Under the pieces are notes generated by a model, which was given only the letters and a program-made list of their open reading frames with translations, was not told the origin of the DNA and did not search any database. Both the position numbers and the translations under genes were made by a program. From Pseudonocardia sediminis (GTDB lineage Bacteria; Actinomycetota; Actinomycetes; Mycobacteriales; Pseudonocardiaceae), in NCBI RefSeq assembly GCF_004217185.1, contig NZ_SHKL01000001.1, positions 4,648,001 to 4,712,000 on the forward strand: a stretch of 64,000 bases of DNA. Reading direction: 5' to 3'. Below are positions 41,950-49,204 of the stretch, piece after piece (the first letter of the stretch is position 1; every line of letters starts with the position of its first letter).

Positions 41950-42309
41950 TCAGGCGGAGCTCGTCTCCCCCGCTTCGGCGCGGTCCACTAGGGACCGGCG
42001 GATGTGCCCGACTCGTTCGATCTCTCGTTCCAGGTACTCACGGTTCGCGGCAAACACCTGCCGCTGGTGCGCGAGGTCCTTTTCCAGATTGCGGATGGCT
42101 TGCTCCGCTTTCTGTGCGTCCCGGTAGGCGGTAGCGAAAGCGGTCATGACGATGGCGTCGGCGCCGTGGGGTGTGGGCACGCTCGGGTTCTGGCCGCTCT
42201 GCGTGTTGCACCAGGGCAGCGTCAGGTCCCAGGCGGTGTCGAGCACGGGATCATCGTGGTCGCTCTGTGGCAGTGGCTGGGTGTAGCGCGGCCCGTCGGT
42301 GTCGGTCAT
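41950..42309 (-). CDS. Hypothetical coiled-coil protein
   Basis: A 119-residue protein with a disordered Asp/Pro-rich start and a long helix at about 55-115 (AYRDAQKAEQAIRNLEKDLA, HQRQVFAANREYLEREIERV). It overlaps the preceding gene by 4 nt. Not recognised. The 122 bp downstream (41828-41949) hold no supported gene. Confidence 0.5.
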   Translation of the reverse strand: MTDTDGPRYTQPLPQSDHDDPVLDTAWDLTLPWCNTQSGQNPSVPTPHGADAIVMTAFATAYRDAQKAEQAIRNLEKDLAHQRQVFAANREYLEREIERVGHIRRSLVDRAEAGETSSA

Positions 42310-42563
42310 GAGGTCTCCTCGGCGTCTCGCCTACGTAGCCATTGGTGGTCGCAGAACACGCACTGGCGCTGGACGGCTGGGGTGCCTTCCGGGGGCCGGC
42401 CGATGACCATGACGACGAACCCGCCCTCGACGCGCTCGTTGGGCGGGTACTCGGTGTGGCGGAGGTAGTGGGTGCCGAGCAGGCCGCAGCTCGGGCAGGT
42501 GCAGAACGGGTCGTTCTCCTCGCGGGGTTCTACCCGCGCGGCAGTCGAGTCACGGTCAGTCAT
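42306..42563 (-). CDS. Hypothetical zinc-ribbon protein
   Basis: An 85-residue protein, ATG overlapping the upstream stop (ATGA). CTCPSCGLLGTH and QCVFCDHQW form a two-CxxC zinc ribbon enclosing a beta segment (GGFVVMVIGRPPEGTPAVQR). Possibly nucleic-acid binding; family unknown. Confidence 0.5.
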   Translation of the reverse strand: MTDRDSTAARVEPREENDPFCTCPSCGLLGTHYLRHTEYPPNERVEGGFVVMVIGRPPEGTPAVQRQCVFCDHQWLRRRDAEETS

Positions 42564-42898
42564 GCCGTGCACTCAGTCATGACATGCGGGCCGCTGGCTC
42601 CGCAACGGTGGGGAATCGACTGCGCAGCCCAGAGCGGACCGTCTGGATTCTTGCGGAGCGCTTCCCTCTCGTGCCTCATCGCCAGCTTCCAGGCCGCCCC
42701 TTGGACCATCCGCCGTGCCCGGTCGCGGCGACGGGCGTGGGTTCCTCCGCCTCGCTTCGCGCACGCGACACCTTCGGCCGCCTTGCACTCTCCGCAGGGC
42801 ACGATCAGCACGGCGTCGTCGTAAGGGACGCCGTAGCCGATCAGACGGTGCGTTTGCCTTTCGTCAACTGGGCTACGGATCCAAGCGTTGGTCGTCAT
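42560..42898 (-). CDS. Hypothetical protein with CxxC...C motif
   Basis: A 112-residue protein, ATG overlapping the upstream TGA. VPCGECKAAEGVACAKRGGG is a Cys motif also seen in short actinophage zinc-finger proteins (CPxCxAxxGxxC), followed by a basic helix (THARRRDRARRMVQGAAWKL). Nucleic-acid binding is likely by composition. Confidence 0.5.
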   Translation of the reverse strand: MTTNAWIRSPVDERQTHRLIGYGVPYDDAVLIVPCGECKAAEGVACAKRGGGTHARRRDRARRMVQGAAWKLAMRHEREALRKNPDGPLWAAQSIPHRCGASGPHVMTECTA

Positions 42899-43119
42899 GC
42901 GCGGTCCTGTTCGTCGGGCCAGTCGGTTCCAGTGGAGATCATGTACGCCTCCATTGAGGCGATCATGCGGTCGGCCAGCGAAACTTGCGTCCCGGGCCAT
43001 GGGTCGTGCAGGAACGGCTTCTCGCCGACCGCTACAGCTGACCGCTCACCCCGGAGCGTGTCCCTCCATAGCCGGAGGTCTGCTGGCCTGACGCATACGG
43101 AATCACCGCCGGCGGTCAT
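42895..43119 (-). CDS. Hypothetical protein
   Basis: A 74-residue protein in the coupled operon (ATGA overlaps on both sides). It is helical (CVRPADLRLWRDTLRGERSA, LADRMIASMEAYMISTGTDW). Not recognised. Confidence 0.45.
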   Translation of the reverse strand: MTAGGDSVCVRPADLRLWRDTLRGERSAVAVGEKPFLHDPWPGTQVSLADRMIASMEAYMISTGTDWPDEQDRA

Positions 43120-43391
43120 CGCGTCTCCTGTCGGTGTCGTCGAGCGGACTGGCAACGGTCAGGGGTGTGCTCGGTGAGGAACGCGCCCTCCACAGTGCCT
43201 CCGCCGCTGGCCGTGAAGTGGGCTGGCTCGCGCTCGTAGAGGCGGGGGCTTGGCTCTACCGGCGTGGTGCGGCAAGTGAGCAAACCCAAGGGCGTCTCGA
43301 CGCGAGACACGGTGGTTGGTCCAGTCGGGATGGCGCCCATCAGGTCGTCGACCATCACCGGGGTTCCGCAGTTCTCGCACGGCTCGTTCAC
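43116..43391 (-). CDS. Hypothetical protein with CxxC pair
   Basis: A 91-residue protein, GTG at 43391 overlapping the preceding stop (GTGA). CENCGTPVMVDDLMG near the start suggests half a zinc ribbon. The remainder is polar with a Cys/Arg-containing end. Not recognised. Confidence 0.45.
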   Translation of the reverse strand: MNEPCENCGTPVMVDDLMGAIPTGPTTVSRVETPLGLLTCRTTPVEPSPRLYEREPAHFTASGGGTVEGAFLTEHTPDRCQSARRHRQETR

Positions 43392-43666
43392 GACCACCAC
43401 TCCCGGCACGCTGGGCAGTTCCGTCGCATCTCGCGGCGGCTGGCTTCCTCGGCCTTCACGCGCTGGCGGTCCGCTTCACACTCCCGTTCCCAGCGTCGCT
43501 GCCGGTACTGGTTCTCGGCGTCAACGGCGGCGAGGGCTTCCGCGTAGTGCGGGGTCTCCGGGTGTGGCAGCGGGACGATGTCGGGTTTGAAGATGAGCTC
43601 GGGTTCGACCGCGGTCATCGGGCAGTAGCAGGGAGGCGGCCCCAGCGCGTTGAGATCGGCGGTCAT
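43388..43666 (-). CDS. Hypothetical protein
   Basis: A 92-residue protein with a Pro-rich start and a charged helix (ALAAVDAENQYRQRRWEREC, EADRQRVKAEEASRREMRRN), ending CPACREWWS. Not recognised. Confidence 0.45.
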   Translation of the reverse strand: MTADLNALGPPPCYCPMTAVEPELIFKPDIVPLPHPETPHYAEALAAVDAENQYRQRRWERECEADRQRVKAEEASRREMRRNCPACREWWS

Positions 43667-43712
43667 GTCCCTCCCCCATGTACGAGACGCAGCGTGGGAC
43701 GCGACGCGGCGA

Positions 43713-44558
43713 TCACGACTCTCCTCCGTGCTGCTCCAAGAACCGCGCTAAACCAGCGTGCACGTTCTGGATCGACCGGACAGCGTCAAGAGAACGCTTG
43801 GTCGCGAGATCAGCGGCCTTGTTCGCAACCTGTACGTCGCGGAGTGCGGCAATGACGGTCTCGACGTCGACGTACCCGATGCCGCCGTTGCCGATGCGGC
43901 TGGCGTCGTGGAAGGTCGGGCCTAGTTCGCGGACTATCTGGGCGGCGATGTCCCGCTCTACACCGTTCGCGGTGTCCATGGCGTGCTCGCGAAGTTGGCT
44001 CGACAGGTCGCGGATCGTGTCCCGGCACTGCTCCACATCCCGACCGAGGCGAGCCACCTGCTCCTGGGCGTCACGCACGGTCCAGTGCAGGCGCGCGGCC
44101 AAGGCACGGACAGCAGGCGTCTGCTCATCGGGCTTCAGCTGTGGGGCTTCACGGACCACTGTCATCGCGCGGGACCGGGCGCGGGATGGCGGGCACATGA
44201 CGCCCCACGACGGCGGCAAGTCGAGCCCATCCACGAGCGCGGCGTAAGGAACGACGAGCCACCAGCGGTCGCAGTACCGCTGCCACGGGTCGGACTTCGT
44301 GAGGTCGGCTAGTTCGACCTGTAGGTCTGCACGAGACACCTTGATCTCGTGGCCGACCAGTTCTGAGCCGGCCGCGCGAGTGACGCCCTGCCAGATGAGG
44401 TCGGCTCGGCGGCCTCCCCCGGGCGCGTCGATCTCGGCGGCGAAGATCCCTGCTGGGACGGTCTCGTCGCGGATGTAGTGCCGTCGTAGGGCGGACAGGA
44501 GATCCGAGGCGGTGGTCTTCTGCGGCGCCTCAACGCCCGGAATCGTCTGTGCAGTCAC
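43713..44558 (-). CDS. MmcB-like PD-(D/E)XK nuclease-fold protein
   Basis: A 281-residue protein. The N-terminal 130 residues match the MmcB DNA-repair family: AEIDAPGGGRRADLIWQGVT, SELVGHEIKVSRADLQVELA and WQRYCDRWWLVVPYAALVDG, containing the D...E-x-K core of PD-(D/E)XK nucleases. The second half is a coiled-coil extension (about 160-275). GTG start overlaps the previous stop (GTGA). Likely acts on DNA, possibly in repair or in host-DNA degradation. Confidence 0.6.
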   Translation of the reverse strand: MTAQTIPGVEAPQKTTASDLLSALRRHYIRDETVPAGIFAAEIDAPGGGRRADLIWQGVTRAAGSELVGHEIKVSRADLQVELADLTKSDPWQRYCDRWWLVVPYAALVDGLDLPPSWGVMCPPSRARSRAMTVVREAPQLKPDEQTPAVRALAARLHWTVRDAQEQVARLGRDVEQCRDTIRDLSSQLREHAMDTANGVERDIAAQIVRELGPTFHDASRIGNGGIGYVDVETVIAALRDVQVANKAADLATKRSLDAVRSIQNVHAGLARFLEQHGGES

Positions 44559-45070
44559 AGCGCACCTCCGTGGACTAGGCGCAGCGTGGGACGCGAGGAC
44601 GGTTCCCACACCTTGACGGGGACACCGGCAGCGCGCAGATGCCGGAGGCAGTCGTTGGTTCCGGCGCTGTCGCCGAGTGGGTAGGCGAGGGCGTGCGTCG
44701 GCTTGTGCTCGGTCACCATCCGGGCGTTCCTACGGGGGCCTGCTGCCGGACAGTACGTTCCCCCGCCGCGGGATGGCCGGCGGTGGTTACGGGTGCAGGT
44801 GAGGTCGCACGGGCCCGTCCAGTCCGCTCGCACCTCCTCGTGCAGCGACTGAAAGCCGGACTCGTCGGAGATGTCCTGCCACGCCTTCTTCGCGAGGTAG
44901 TCGGCGCCGAACCGTTCCCCCGTGCCCTTGTCTCGGGAGACCTGGCCGCCCTGAATCAGGACGGGTGTGCCGGTCGTGGACAACTGCAACAGCGCCAGGA
45001 GGTCGGAGCGGATGGTGGCGTAGTCGCGCCATTCACGGCTACCTGTCACGAGGATGCGGAGCTGGGTCAT
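44555..45070 (-). CDS. SLOG-fold protein (DUF2493/YspA-like)
   Basis: A 171-residue protein. LRILVTGSREWRDYATIRSD is the nucleotide-binding glycine loop of SLOG/DprA-like Rossmann proteins; GTPVLIQGGQVSRDKGTGER and a final HLRAAGVPVKVWEP complete the fold. The middle carries a CDLTCTRNHRR insertion. Such proteins sense or process nucleotides. It is coupled to its neighbours by ATGA/GTGA overlaps. Confidence 0.65.
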   Translation of the reverse strand: MTQLRILVTGSREWRDYATIRSDLLALLQLSTTGTPVLIQGGQVSRDKGTGERFGADYLAKKAWQDISDESGFQSLHEEVRADWTGPCDLTCTRNHRRPSRGGGTYCPAAGPRRNARMVTEHKPTHALAYPLGDSAGTNDCLRHLRAAGVPVKVWEPSSRPTLRLVHGGAL

Positions 45071-45327
45071 GACGCGCCCCGATCAAGCCAGCGGATCATC
45101 GCGACGAGGTTCTCCGTCGAGACGTCGTTCCCGTGCTCGAACCGATGGATCGTGGAGGCGTTGCCCACCCCGATCTGCTCGGCCGCGGCCCGCATCGACA
45201 GCCGCTCGCGGCGACGCTTCTCCCGTACGAGGAACCGCAGGTTCGTGATGACCTCGACGATCTCGGCGTAGGAGGTCAGCTCGCAGTCACCGCTCGGCTG
45301 GGGCGCCGTGTCTGGGGTCGCGGTCAC
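45067..45327 (-). CDS. XRE-family transcription regulator
   Basis: An 86-residue protein consisting of a single XRE HTH: LVREKRRRERLSMRAAAEQI and GVGNASTIHRFEHGNDVSTE, NLVAMIRWL. The HTH is preceded by a short acidic region. Second gene of the operon started at 45956. Targets unknown; hosts often pair XRE proteins with DUF397 proteins, one of which is encoded at 61042. Confidence 0.7.
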   Translation of the reverse strand: MTATPDTAPQPSGDCELTSYAEIVEVITNLRFLVREKRRRERLSMRAAAEQIGVGNASTIHRFEHGNDVSTENLVAMIRWLDRGAS

Positions 45328-45956
45328 GGGGTCTCCTCGCGGGCGGAACGGATAGCAGCGAGGAGTAGGGACGACAGGGCTCCGACGTAGATCGTTGCTA
45401 CGTCAGAGTCGTCAGCCCGCTCGACCGAGACGATCTCCAGCACATCGCCGCCGAAGTCGGGGTTACAGGACACCCACGGCTGACCTTGCCCGCCCCACGT
45501 GGCGTCGAAGTCTTCGGCGATGGTCAGCCCTTCGCTCTCGCACACCTGCCGTACGTCGTCTACGGAACGGAGAGAGGGAGGGAGATCGGAATCGTCGTCA
45601 TGCCCGGTGTCCAGTTCCCACTGACGGAACGCTAGGACGTCGTGTCCGACCTGCTCTGGCGGTAGGCCAGCAAGAACGTCTAGAGCAGCGGCGAGTCTCG
45701 GCCACCGACTTCCGTCGCGGTATCGCAAGAACCCGCGACCCGCTGGACGTCCGCCACCCCAGACTTCGCGGACGACCGATAAAGCTTCACTGTCGGCGCC
45801 GAGCGCGATCATCGCTTCGCGCAGTTCGTCGGCCATAAAGAGGAGCGCCGGGGACGGGTTCGGGTCGTTGTCGACGTCTGCGAGTACGGCCTTCATGCGA
45901 CTTCGGAAGTCACCGGATGATGGTGCGGAATCGCGCGATCCGACTGTCTCCGTCAT
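45324..45956 (-). CDS. Hypothetical protein, first gene of leaderless operon
   Basis: A 210-residue acidic protein beginning MTETVGSRDS. Mixed alpha/beta with a Trp-rich centre (VREVWGGGRPAGRGFLRYRD, FDATWGGQGQPWVSCNPDFG). The ATG lies only 7 nt from the -10 TAGTAT. The first 15 bases of the gene are nearly the same as those of the gene at 56708, so the promoter duplication extends into the coding start. Not recognised. Confidence 0.55.
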   Translation of the reverse strand: MTETVGSRDSAPSSGDFRSRMKAVLADVDNDPNPSPALLFMADELREAMIALGADSEALSVVREVWGGGRPAGRGFLRYRDGSRWPRLAAALDVLAGLPPEQVGHDVLAFRQWELDTGHDDDSDLPPSLRSVDDVRQVCESEGLTIAEDFDATWGGQGQPWVSCNPDFGGDVLEIVSVERADDSDVATIYVGALSSLLLAAIRSAREETP

Positions 45957-45963
45957 GCCCTAC

Positions 45964-46006
45964 ATACTACCGCGATAAGCGTGCCCATTGGTGCGCTGAC
46001 CAGCAC
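45964..46006 (-). promoter_or_regulatory. Divergent leaderless promoter with conserved upstream box, module 2
   Basis: On the minus strand TAGTAT (45969-45964) stands 7 nt before the ATG at 45956. Upstream, GTGCTGGTCAGCGC (46006-45993) is repeated exactly, at the same 23-nt distance from the -10, in module 4 (56758-56745). Confidence 0.55.
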
Positions 46007-46025
46007 GAAACTGCCCGCAGATCAA

Positions 46026-46054
46026 TGGATCGACAGGCGGATGAGCGGTAAGAT
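46026..46054 (+). promoter_or_regulatory. Conserved promoter block, module 2
   Basis: TGGATC and TAAGAT separated by 17 bp. The 29-base block is identical to 51269-51297 and near-identical to the blocks at 56778 and (inverted) 3073-3101. Confidence 0.65.
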
Positions 46055-46081
46055 TCGAGGTGCACGCTCCCCCATGAAAAC

Positions 46082-46124
46082 GGGGTCCGACGCCCAGCCT
46101 GGACAGCAGATGGCGTCGAACCCC
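46082..46124. terminator. Module 2 leader hairpin with T-run on minus strand
   Basis: GGGGTCCGACGCC (46082-46094) pairs with GGCGTCGAACCCC (46112-46124) with one mismatch; the loop holds CCTGGACAGCA, shared with module 4. On the minus strand GTTTTC follows, so it can terminate leftward transcripts. The preceding CCCC could alternatively pair with GGGG. Confidence 0.6.
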
Positions 46125-46146
46125 TGACGACTTGCAAGGAGTCGCC

Positions 46147-46203
46147 ATGTGCAGGTTAGACAGCCATACCCGGACCCGCCTAGCAGGGCGGTGGGGCCGA
46201 TGA
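46147..46203 (+). CDS. Leader peptide ORF, module 2
   Basis: An 18-codon ORF (MCRLDSHTRTRLAGRWGR) with AAGGAG upstream. The ribosome site is inside a small hairpin: CGACT (46128-46132) pairs with AGTCG (46140-46144). The TGA overlaps the ATG of the winged-helix gene at 46200. Similar in position and start to the ORFs at 2983 and 56897. Confidence 0.5.
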   Translation: MCRLDSHTRTRLAGRWGR

Positions 46204-46764
46204 CATGGACCAAGTTGTCCGACGACTTCAGCGACGACTGCTGGACCCTGTCGGCCGCCGCGTTCCGCCTCCACGTCGAGGGCCTGTGCTGGTCCAACCG
46301 GAAGTTGCTGGACCTCGCCATCCCGAAGGACGACCTCCGTCGGTTCGCGAAGGACACGGCCGCGGTGACGGAGCTGCTCGACGTCGGCTGGTGGTCCGAC
46401 ACGGGCAGGACCTACCGGATCAACCACCACGCCCAGTACCAACGCCTCCGGGACGACGTCGTGAAGCAGCAGGCCGCGAACGCCCGCAACGGCGCGAAGG
46501 GTGGCCGACCTAGGAAGCCTGGACGCGAACAGGTGCGTGACTTGAGGAAGCCAGAAACCCAGTCGGTTAGCGAACCGCTAGGCGAAAGGGACGGGACTGG
46601 ACTGGTCTGGACGAGAGGAAGAGGAGGAGCTACTGATGAACCTCCACGAGGAGCGGTACTCGGGCTCAGACGCAGACCCCATGTCCGCCCCCTACCTGTC
46701 CCGGCTCGACGAGGAAGACGAGGATTGGGAACGGACGTGGGGACCGAGAGATCAGGCGTCGTGA
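46200..46764 (+). CDS. Winged-helix-like DNA-binding protein, module 2, with apparent frameshift
   Basis: The frame starting at 46200 encodes a winged-helix-like domain (MTWTKLSDDFSDDCWTLSAA, VTELLDVGWWSDTGRTYRIN) and a basic linker (NARNGAKGGRPRKPG). Near GGCGAAAGGGAC (about 46581) the protein-like frame moves by +1: KGTGLDWSGREEEELL, then RYSGSDADPMSAPYLSRLDE ending at 46764, matching the tail of the 56953 gene (RYSGSDSDEITGPYFAELEE). Without a shift, the original frame continues to 47006 as Arg-rich sequence antisense to another gene. A combined product would have about 187 residues. Confidence 0.55.
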
Positions 46765-46976
46765 CGGAGGCTGTCGGGGTCGGAGACAGCCCGTCGCGCC
46801 TTCTCCCACGCGGCAACCGTGGACTTCGTCCGTGGCTGGACCTCACCCCAGACGATCTCTTCCTGTCCAGACCGCTCTTGCTGGTCCTGCTGGCCTCCGA
46901 CCGCGGAGATGTGCGCGTCGGTGAACGCACGACCGTAGGCACTGGTGAATGCTTCGTAGTCGCTGATGTGGTCCAC
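46752..46976 (-). CDS. Hypothetical protein
   Basis: A 74-residue protein from GTG 46976 (GGGAG upstream). Mixed composition with a Gln/Glu-rich centre (FTDAHISAVGGQQDQQERSG). Its stop overlaps the end of the rightward winged-helix gene by 13 nt, supporting 46764 as that gene's true end. Not recognised. Confidence 0.45.
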   Translation of the reverse strand: MDHISDYEAFTSAYGRAFTDAHISAVGGQQDQQERSGQEEIVWGEVQPRTKSTVAAWEKARRAVSDPDSLRHDA

Positions 46977-47083
46977 GCTGGGAGTCTCCCACTCGGAGGG
47001 TTGTGACGGGCTAGGGCCGCTGTCGGGACCGGTGCCGGGCACTGCCTGCGCGCCGGTCCTGACGCCCTTGCACTTGGCCCTTA

Positions 47084-47308
47084 TTAGTCGCTCAGGTCCC
47101 GAGACTCGATCATCGCTACCGCGTGCAGGTTGATGTGCACCGTCGGTCCGCCATCGGTGGACCTGATGATCTGGCTGGGCATGGCGTCCTTGGTACCCCG
47201 CCACACCGCAGCCGCCGCCTCCTGTATGCCCGTTGCTACGTCCTCGTCGACGCGGGTACAGACCTCAGCGCCGTGCAAGAAGATGAACCTCAGTCGTACT
47301 TCGCTCAT
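47084..47308 (-). CDS. Hypothetical protein
   Basis: A 74-residue protein (MSEVRLRFIFLHGAEVCTRV ... TVHINLHAVAMIESRDLSD) that looks like a small beta-alpha fold. ATG preceded by GGGGTAGGGAG. The final segment, TVHINLHAVAMIE, resembles a common short phage domain. Not recognised. Confidence 0.5.
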   Translation of the reverse strand: MSEVRLRFIFLHGAEVCTRVDEDVATGIQEAAAAVWRGTKDAMPSQIIRSTDGGPTVHINLHAVAMIESRDLSD

Positions 47309-47314
47309 CGCTCC

Positions 47315-47425
47315 CTACCCCTTCCCCGTACCCCTGAGAGCCCGCCTGAGCCCCGGGCCGGTCATGTCCCGTGCTGGGTGTGGGTGGCGGCAGCCGGCGC
47401 CAGAGGGGCAGCAGGAGCGAGTCAC
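47315..47425 (-). CDS. Small ORF, coupled to neighbours
   Basis: A 36-codon ORF whose GTG overlaps the preceding stop (GTGA) and which ends 7 nt before the next start. Rich in Cys, Arg and Gly (VTRSCCPSGAGCRHPHPARD). Only spacing supports it. Confidence 0.3.
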   Translation of the reverse strand: MTRSCCPSGAGCRHPHPARDMTGPGLRRALRGTGKG

Positions 47426-47796
47426 GGCTCCTGCCCCGCGTCCTGACGAGCGTCGTACGCCGCCGCTCGTGCATCACGGTCCCGGAGTGACTGGATCGCT
47501 GCGTAGGCCGCGCGGAAGCGGGTCGAGAACAGGACGTGGGAATCAGGACGGGAGCGCGTGATGGCGGTTGCGATGTCGTTCGCCAGTTTCGATTCGGTCG
47601 CGCTCAGGTCGGGCCTGGACAGGGGCTGTGCAGGCGGCGGGCACAGCAGGTCTGCTTCCGCCCTAAGCTTCGCGGCGACTTCCTCCACGGTCCCGACGCC
47701 GGACTCGGCGGTGCTGTGGCCGGGCGCGTTCCAGACCTCGATCACGTAGCGGAGAGGCCGTGGGGTCGGGTCGCCCGATGCGATGTCGTCGCTCAC
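47422..47796 (-). CDS. Hypothetical protein
   Basis: A 124-residue protein from GTG 47796 (GAGGAGGAGG upstream). VIEVWNAPGHSTAESGVGTV is followed by a helical part ending RDARAAAYDARQDAGQEP. Not recognised; located directly after the Lsr2 gene in one operon. Confidence 0.45.
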   Translation of the reverse strand: MSDDIASGDPTPRPLRYVIEVWNAPGHSTAESGVGTVEEVAAKLRAEADLLCPPPAQPLSRPDLSATESKLANDIATAITRSRPDSHVLFSTRFRAAYAAIQSLRDRDARAAAYDARQDAGQEP

Positions 47797-47830
47797 TCGT
47801 CCTCCTCCTCGCACCCGCACTCGATCTGGA

Positions 47831-48205
47831 TCAACCGGCCAAGGCGGGTCGACGGAAACGGTGGGAGACCAGCGACGCATTGCCCGCCTGGTACGCCTCC
47901 TGGATGTCATTCGGGATGCGGCCTCGGTCGCCGATCTCGATCCCGGCGGCTCGAGCCCACTCGCGCAGGTCCCGGTTCCCGGCACGGTCCGTCGGCGAGC
48001 GGCGAGACGTCGGGTTCCCGCGTCCCGGTCCGCCCGTCTTCCGTGCCGCAGCGATGTACGGGGCCAGGAGGTCACGGAGCTTGGCGGCGTTCGACTCGGA
48101 CAAGTCGATCGCGTGCTGCCGGCCGTCCAGCCCGAACGTCACGGTCTCGGCTGCTTCCCCTCCGTCCAAGTCGTCGACGAGGGAGACAGTCGCTACACGG
48201 GCCAT
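47831..48205 (-). CDS. lsr2: Lsr2-like xenogeneic silencer/nucleoid protein
   Basis: A 124-residue protein with the whole Lsr2 layout. The N-terminal dimerisation domain is VATVSLVDDLDGGEAAETVTF, DGRQHAIDLSESNAAKLRDL; the C-terminal DNA-binding domain is RDLREWARAAGIEIGDRGRI with the AT-minor-groove RGR hook at residues 94-96. Host Lsr2 silences AT-rich foreign DNA; phage copies are thought to interfere with, mimic or protect from this. It carries a C-terminal extension of about 15 residues. Confidence 0.85.
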   Translation of the reverse strand: MARVATVSLVDDLDGGEAAETVTFGLDGRQHAIDLSESNAAKLRDLLAPYIAAARKTGGPGRGNPTSRRSPTDRAGNRDLREWARAAGIEIGDRGRIPNDIQEAYQAGNASLVSHRFRRPALAG

Positions 48206-48234
48206 CGGATGGTTCTCCTATCAGGGGAAAACGG

Positions 48235-48609
48235 TCAGGAAGAGGCAGCAGGCAGGTCGGTCATCGGGTCCGGCTTCGTCCAGTCGCCCTCGTTGCAGAA
48301 CCCGCACGGGACACGGCCAGAAGCGACACGTCGGCGGTCGCCGCGAAAGTCGGGAGACCAGTTCTTGTCGTCGACCCACCCGATCCCGCCGCACGAACAC
48401 GGTAGGACTGGAAGGTCGGCAGAACACCACGGGCAGAACGCGATCGCGATCCACGACGACCCGCCGTCCCGAACCGGCAGCCCGAACTCCTGGTGCTGGT
48501 CGGACCAGACCACGGTCACGTCGGGGCAGGTGTGCGATGTCGTGTGCTGGCCGCAGGAGAGCGTCGCGTTCTCCCGCAGCATGTCGCAGCAGTACGTCGG
48601 ATCGGTCAC
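48235..48609 (-). CDS. DUF6980-like zinc-ribbon protein
   Basis: A 124-residue protein from GTG 48609 (GAGGAGG upstream). CCDMLRENATLSCGQHTTSH, SDQHQEFGLPVRDGGSSWIA and AFCPWCSADLP form the DUF6980 pattern; a second Cys pair (PCSCGGIGW...CGFC) follows. Zinc binding is likely. Function of the family is unknown. Confidence 0.6.
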   Translation of the reverse strand: MTDPTYCCDMLRENATLSCGQHTTSHTCPDVTVVWSDQHQEFGLPVRDGGSSWIAIAFCPWCSADLPVLPCSCGGIGWVDDKNWSPDFRGDRRRVASGRVPCGFCNEGDWTKPDPMTDLPAASS

Positions 48610-48911
48610 GTTTCCTCCTCGGTGGTTCCGTCCCAGCCGGCCTGACGGGGACCCCGAGACGCGGCATTCCGCCAACCCGGAGTAGCAGGGCGAGGAGGGC
48701 CACCCAGAGTGCGGGTGGAGCGGTAGGTGTCGAGGTCGGAACGGAGACGGGAGTTCTCGGCGGCCAGAGACTCGGCGCGGTCGCAGCACTCGCAGGAGCC
48801 GCCCATCGGGGGCCTGTCCGCCATGCCCTCTGCGATCGTGTGAATGACCGTGCCGTCACCGTCAACCAGCGCGACACGGTTGGGGCTGATCTCCATGTGG
48901 GGTCCAGTCAC
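48606..48911 (-). CDS. Hypothetical protein
   Basis: A 101-residue protein from GTG 48911 (GTGA overlap). A beta-rich start (NRVALVDGDGTVIHTIAEGM), a CECCDRAESLAAENSRLRSD element (Cys pair plus short coiled coil) and a disordered end. Shares the 'LAAENSRLRSD' type helix with other small genes of this region. Not recognised. Confidence 0.45.
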   Translation of the reverse strand: MTGPHMEISPNRVALVDGDGTVIHTIAEGMADRPPMGGSCECCDRAESLAAENSRLRSDLDTYRSTRTLGGPPRPATPGWRNAASRGPRQAGWDGTTEEET

Positions 48912-49204
48912 GACGCCACCTCTCGTACGACCTTCTTGGCAGTAGCGAGCGCTTTCGGGGACAACGTCGTCTGATCCAATCGACGGCAGATGTCCACGCC
49001 CAAGGTCGAGGCCCTGGGGTACCAGCCGTGTTCGAACGCGGGATCCTGGCCGACCCACCGGTCCAGACGCTCGGCGATAGCTTTGACCGTCATCTCCACG
49101 ATCTCGTCCGGAGTGGAGGCAAGGGCGGCGCCGCGGCCAATCGTGGTTGTCCGGATTACGTCGTGGACCTCTTGCCTCAGCGCCGCACGTTCGTCTGCGC
49201 TCAC
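48908..49204 (-). CDS. Hypothetical helical protein
   Basis: A 98-residue protein from GTG 49204 (GTGA overlap). Helical, with VEMTVKAIAERLDRWVGQDP and YPRASTLGVDICRRLDQTTL. Not recognised. Confidence 0.45.
   Translation of the reverse strand: MSADERAALRQEVHDVIRTTTIGRGAALASTPDEIVEMTVKAIAERLDRWVGQDPAFEHGWYPRASTLGVDICRRLDQTTLSPKALATAKKVVREVAS

Noticed and set aside
46581-47006. Zero-frame extension of the module 2 winged-helix gene to 47006
   Set aside because: The sequence becomes Arg/Gly-rich and antisense-like over a plausible leftward gene (46752-46976), whereas the +1 frame matches the tail of the 56953 paralogue.
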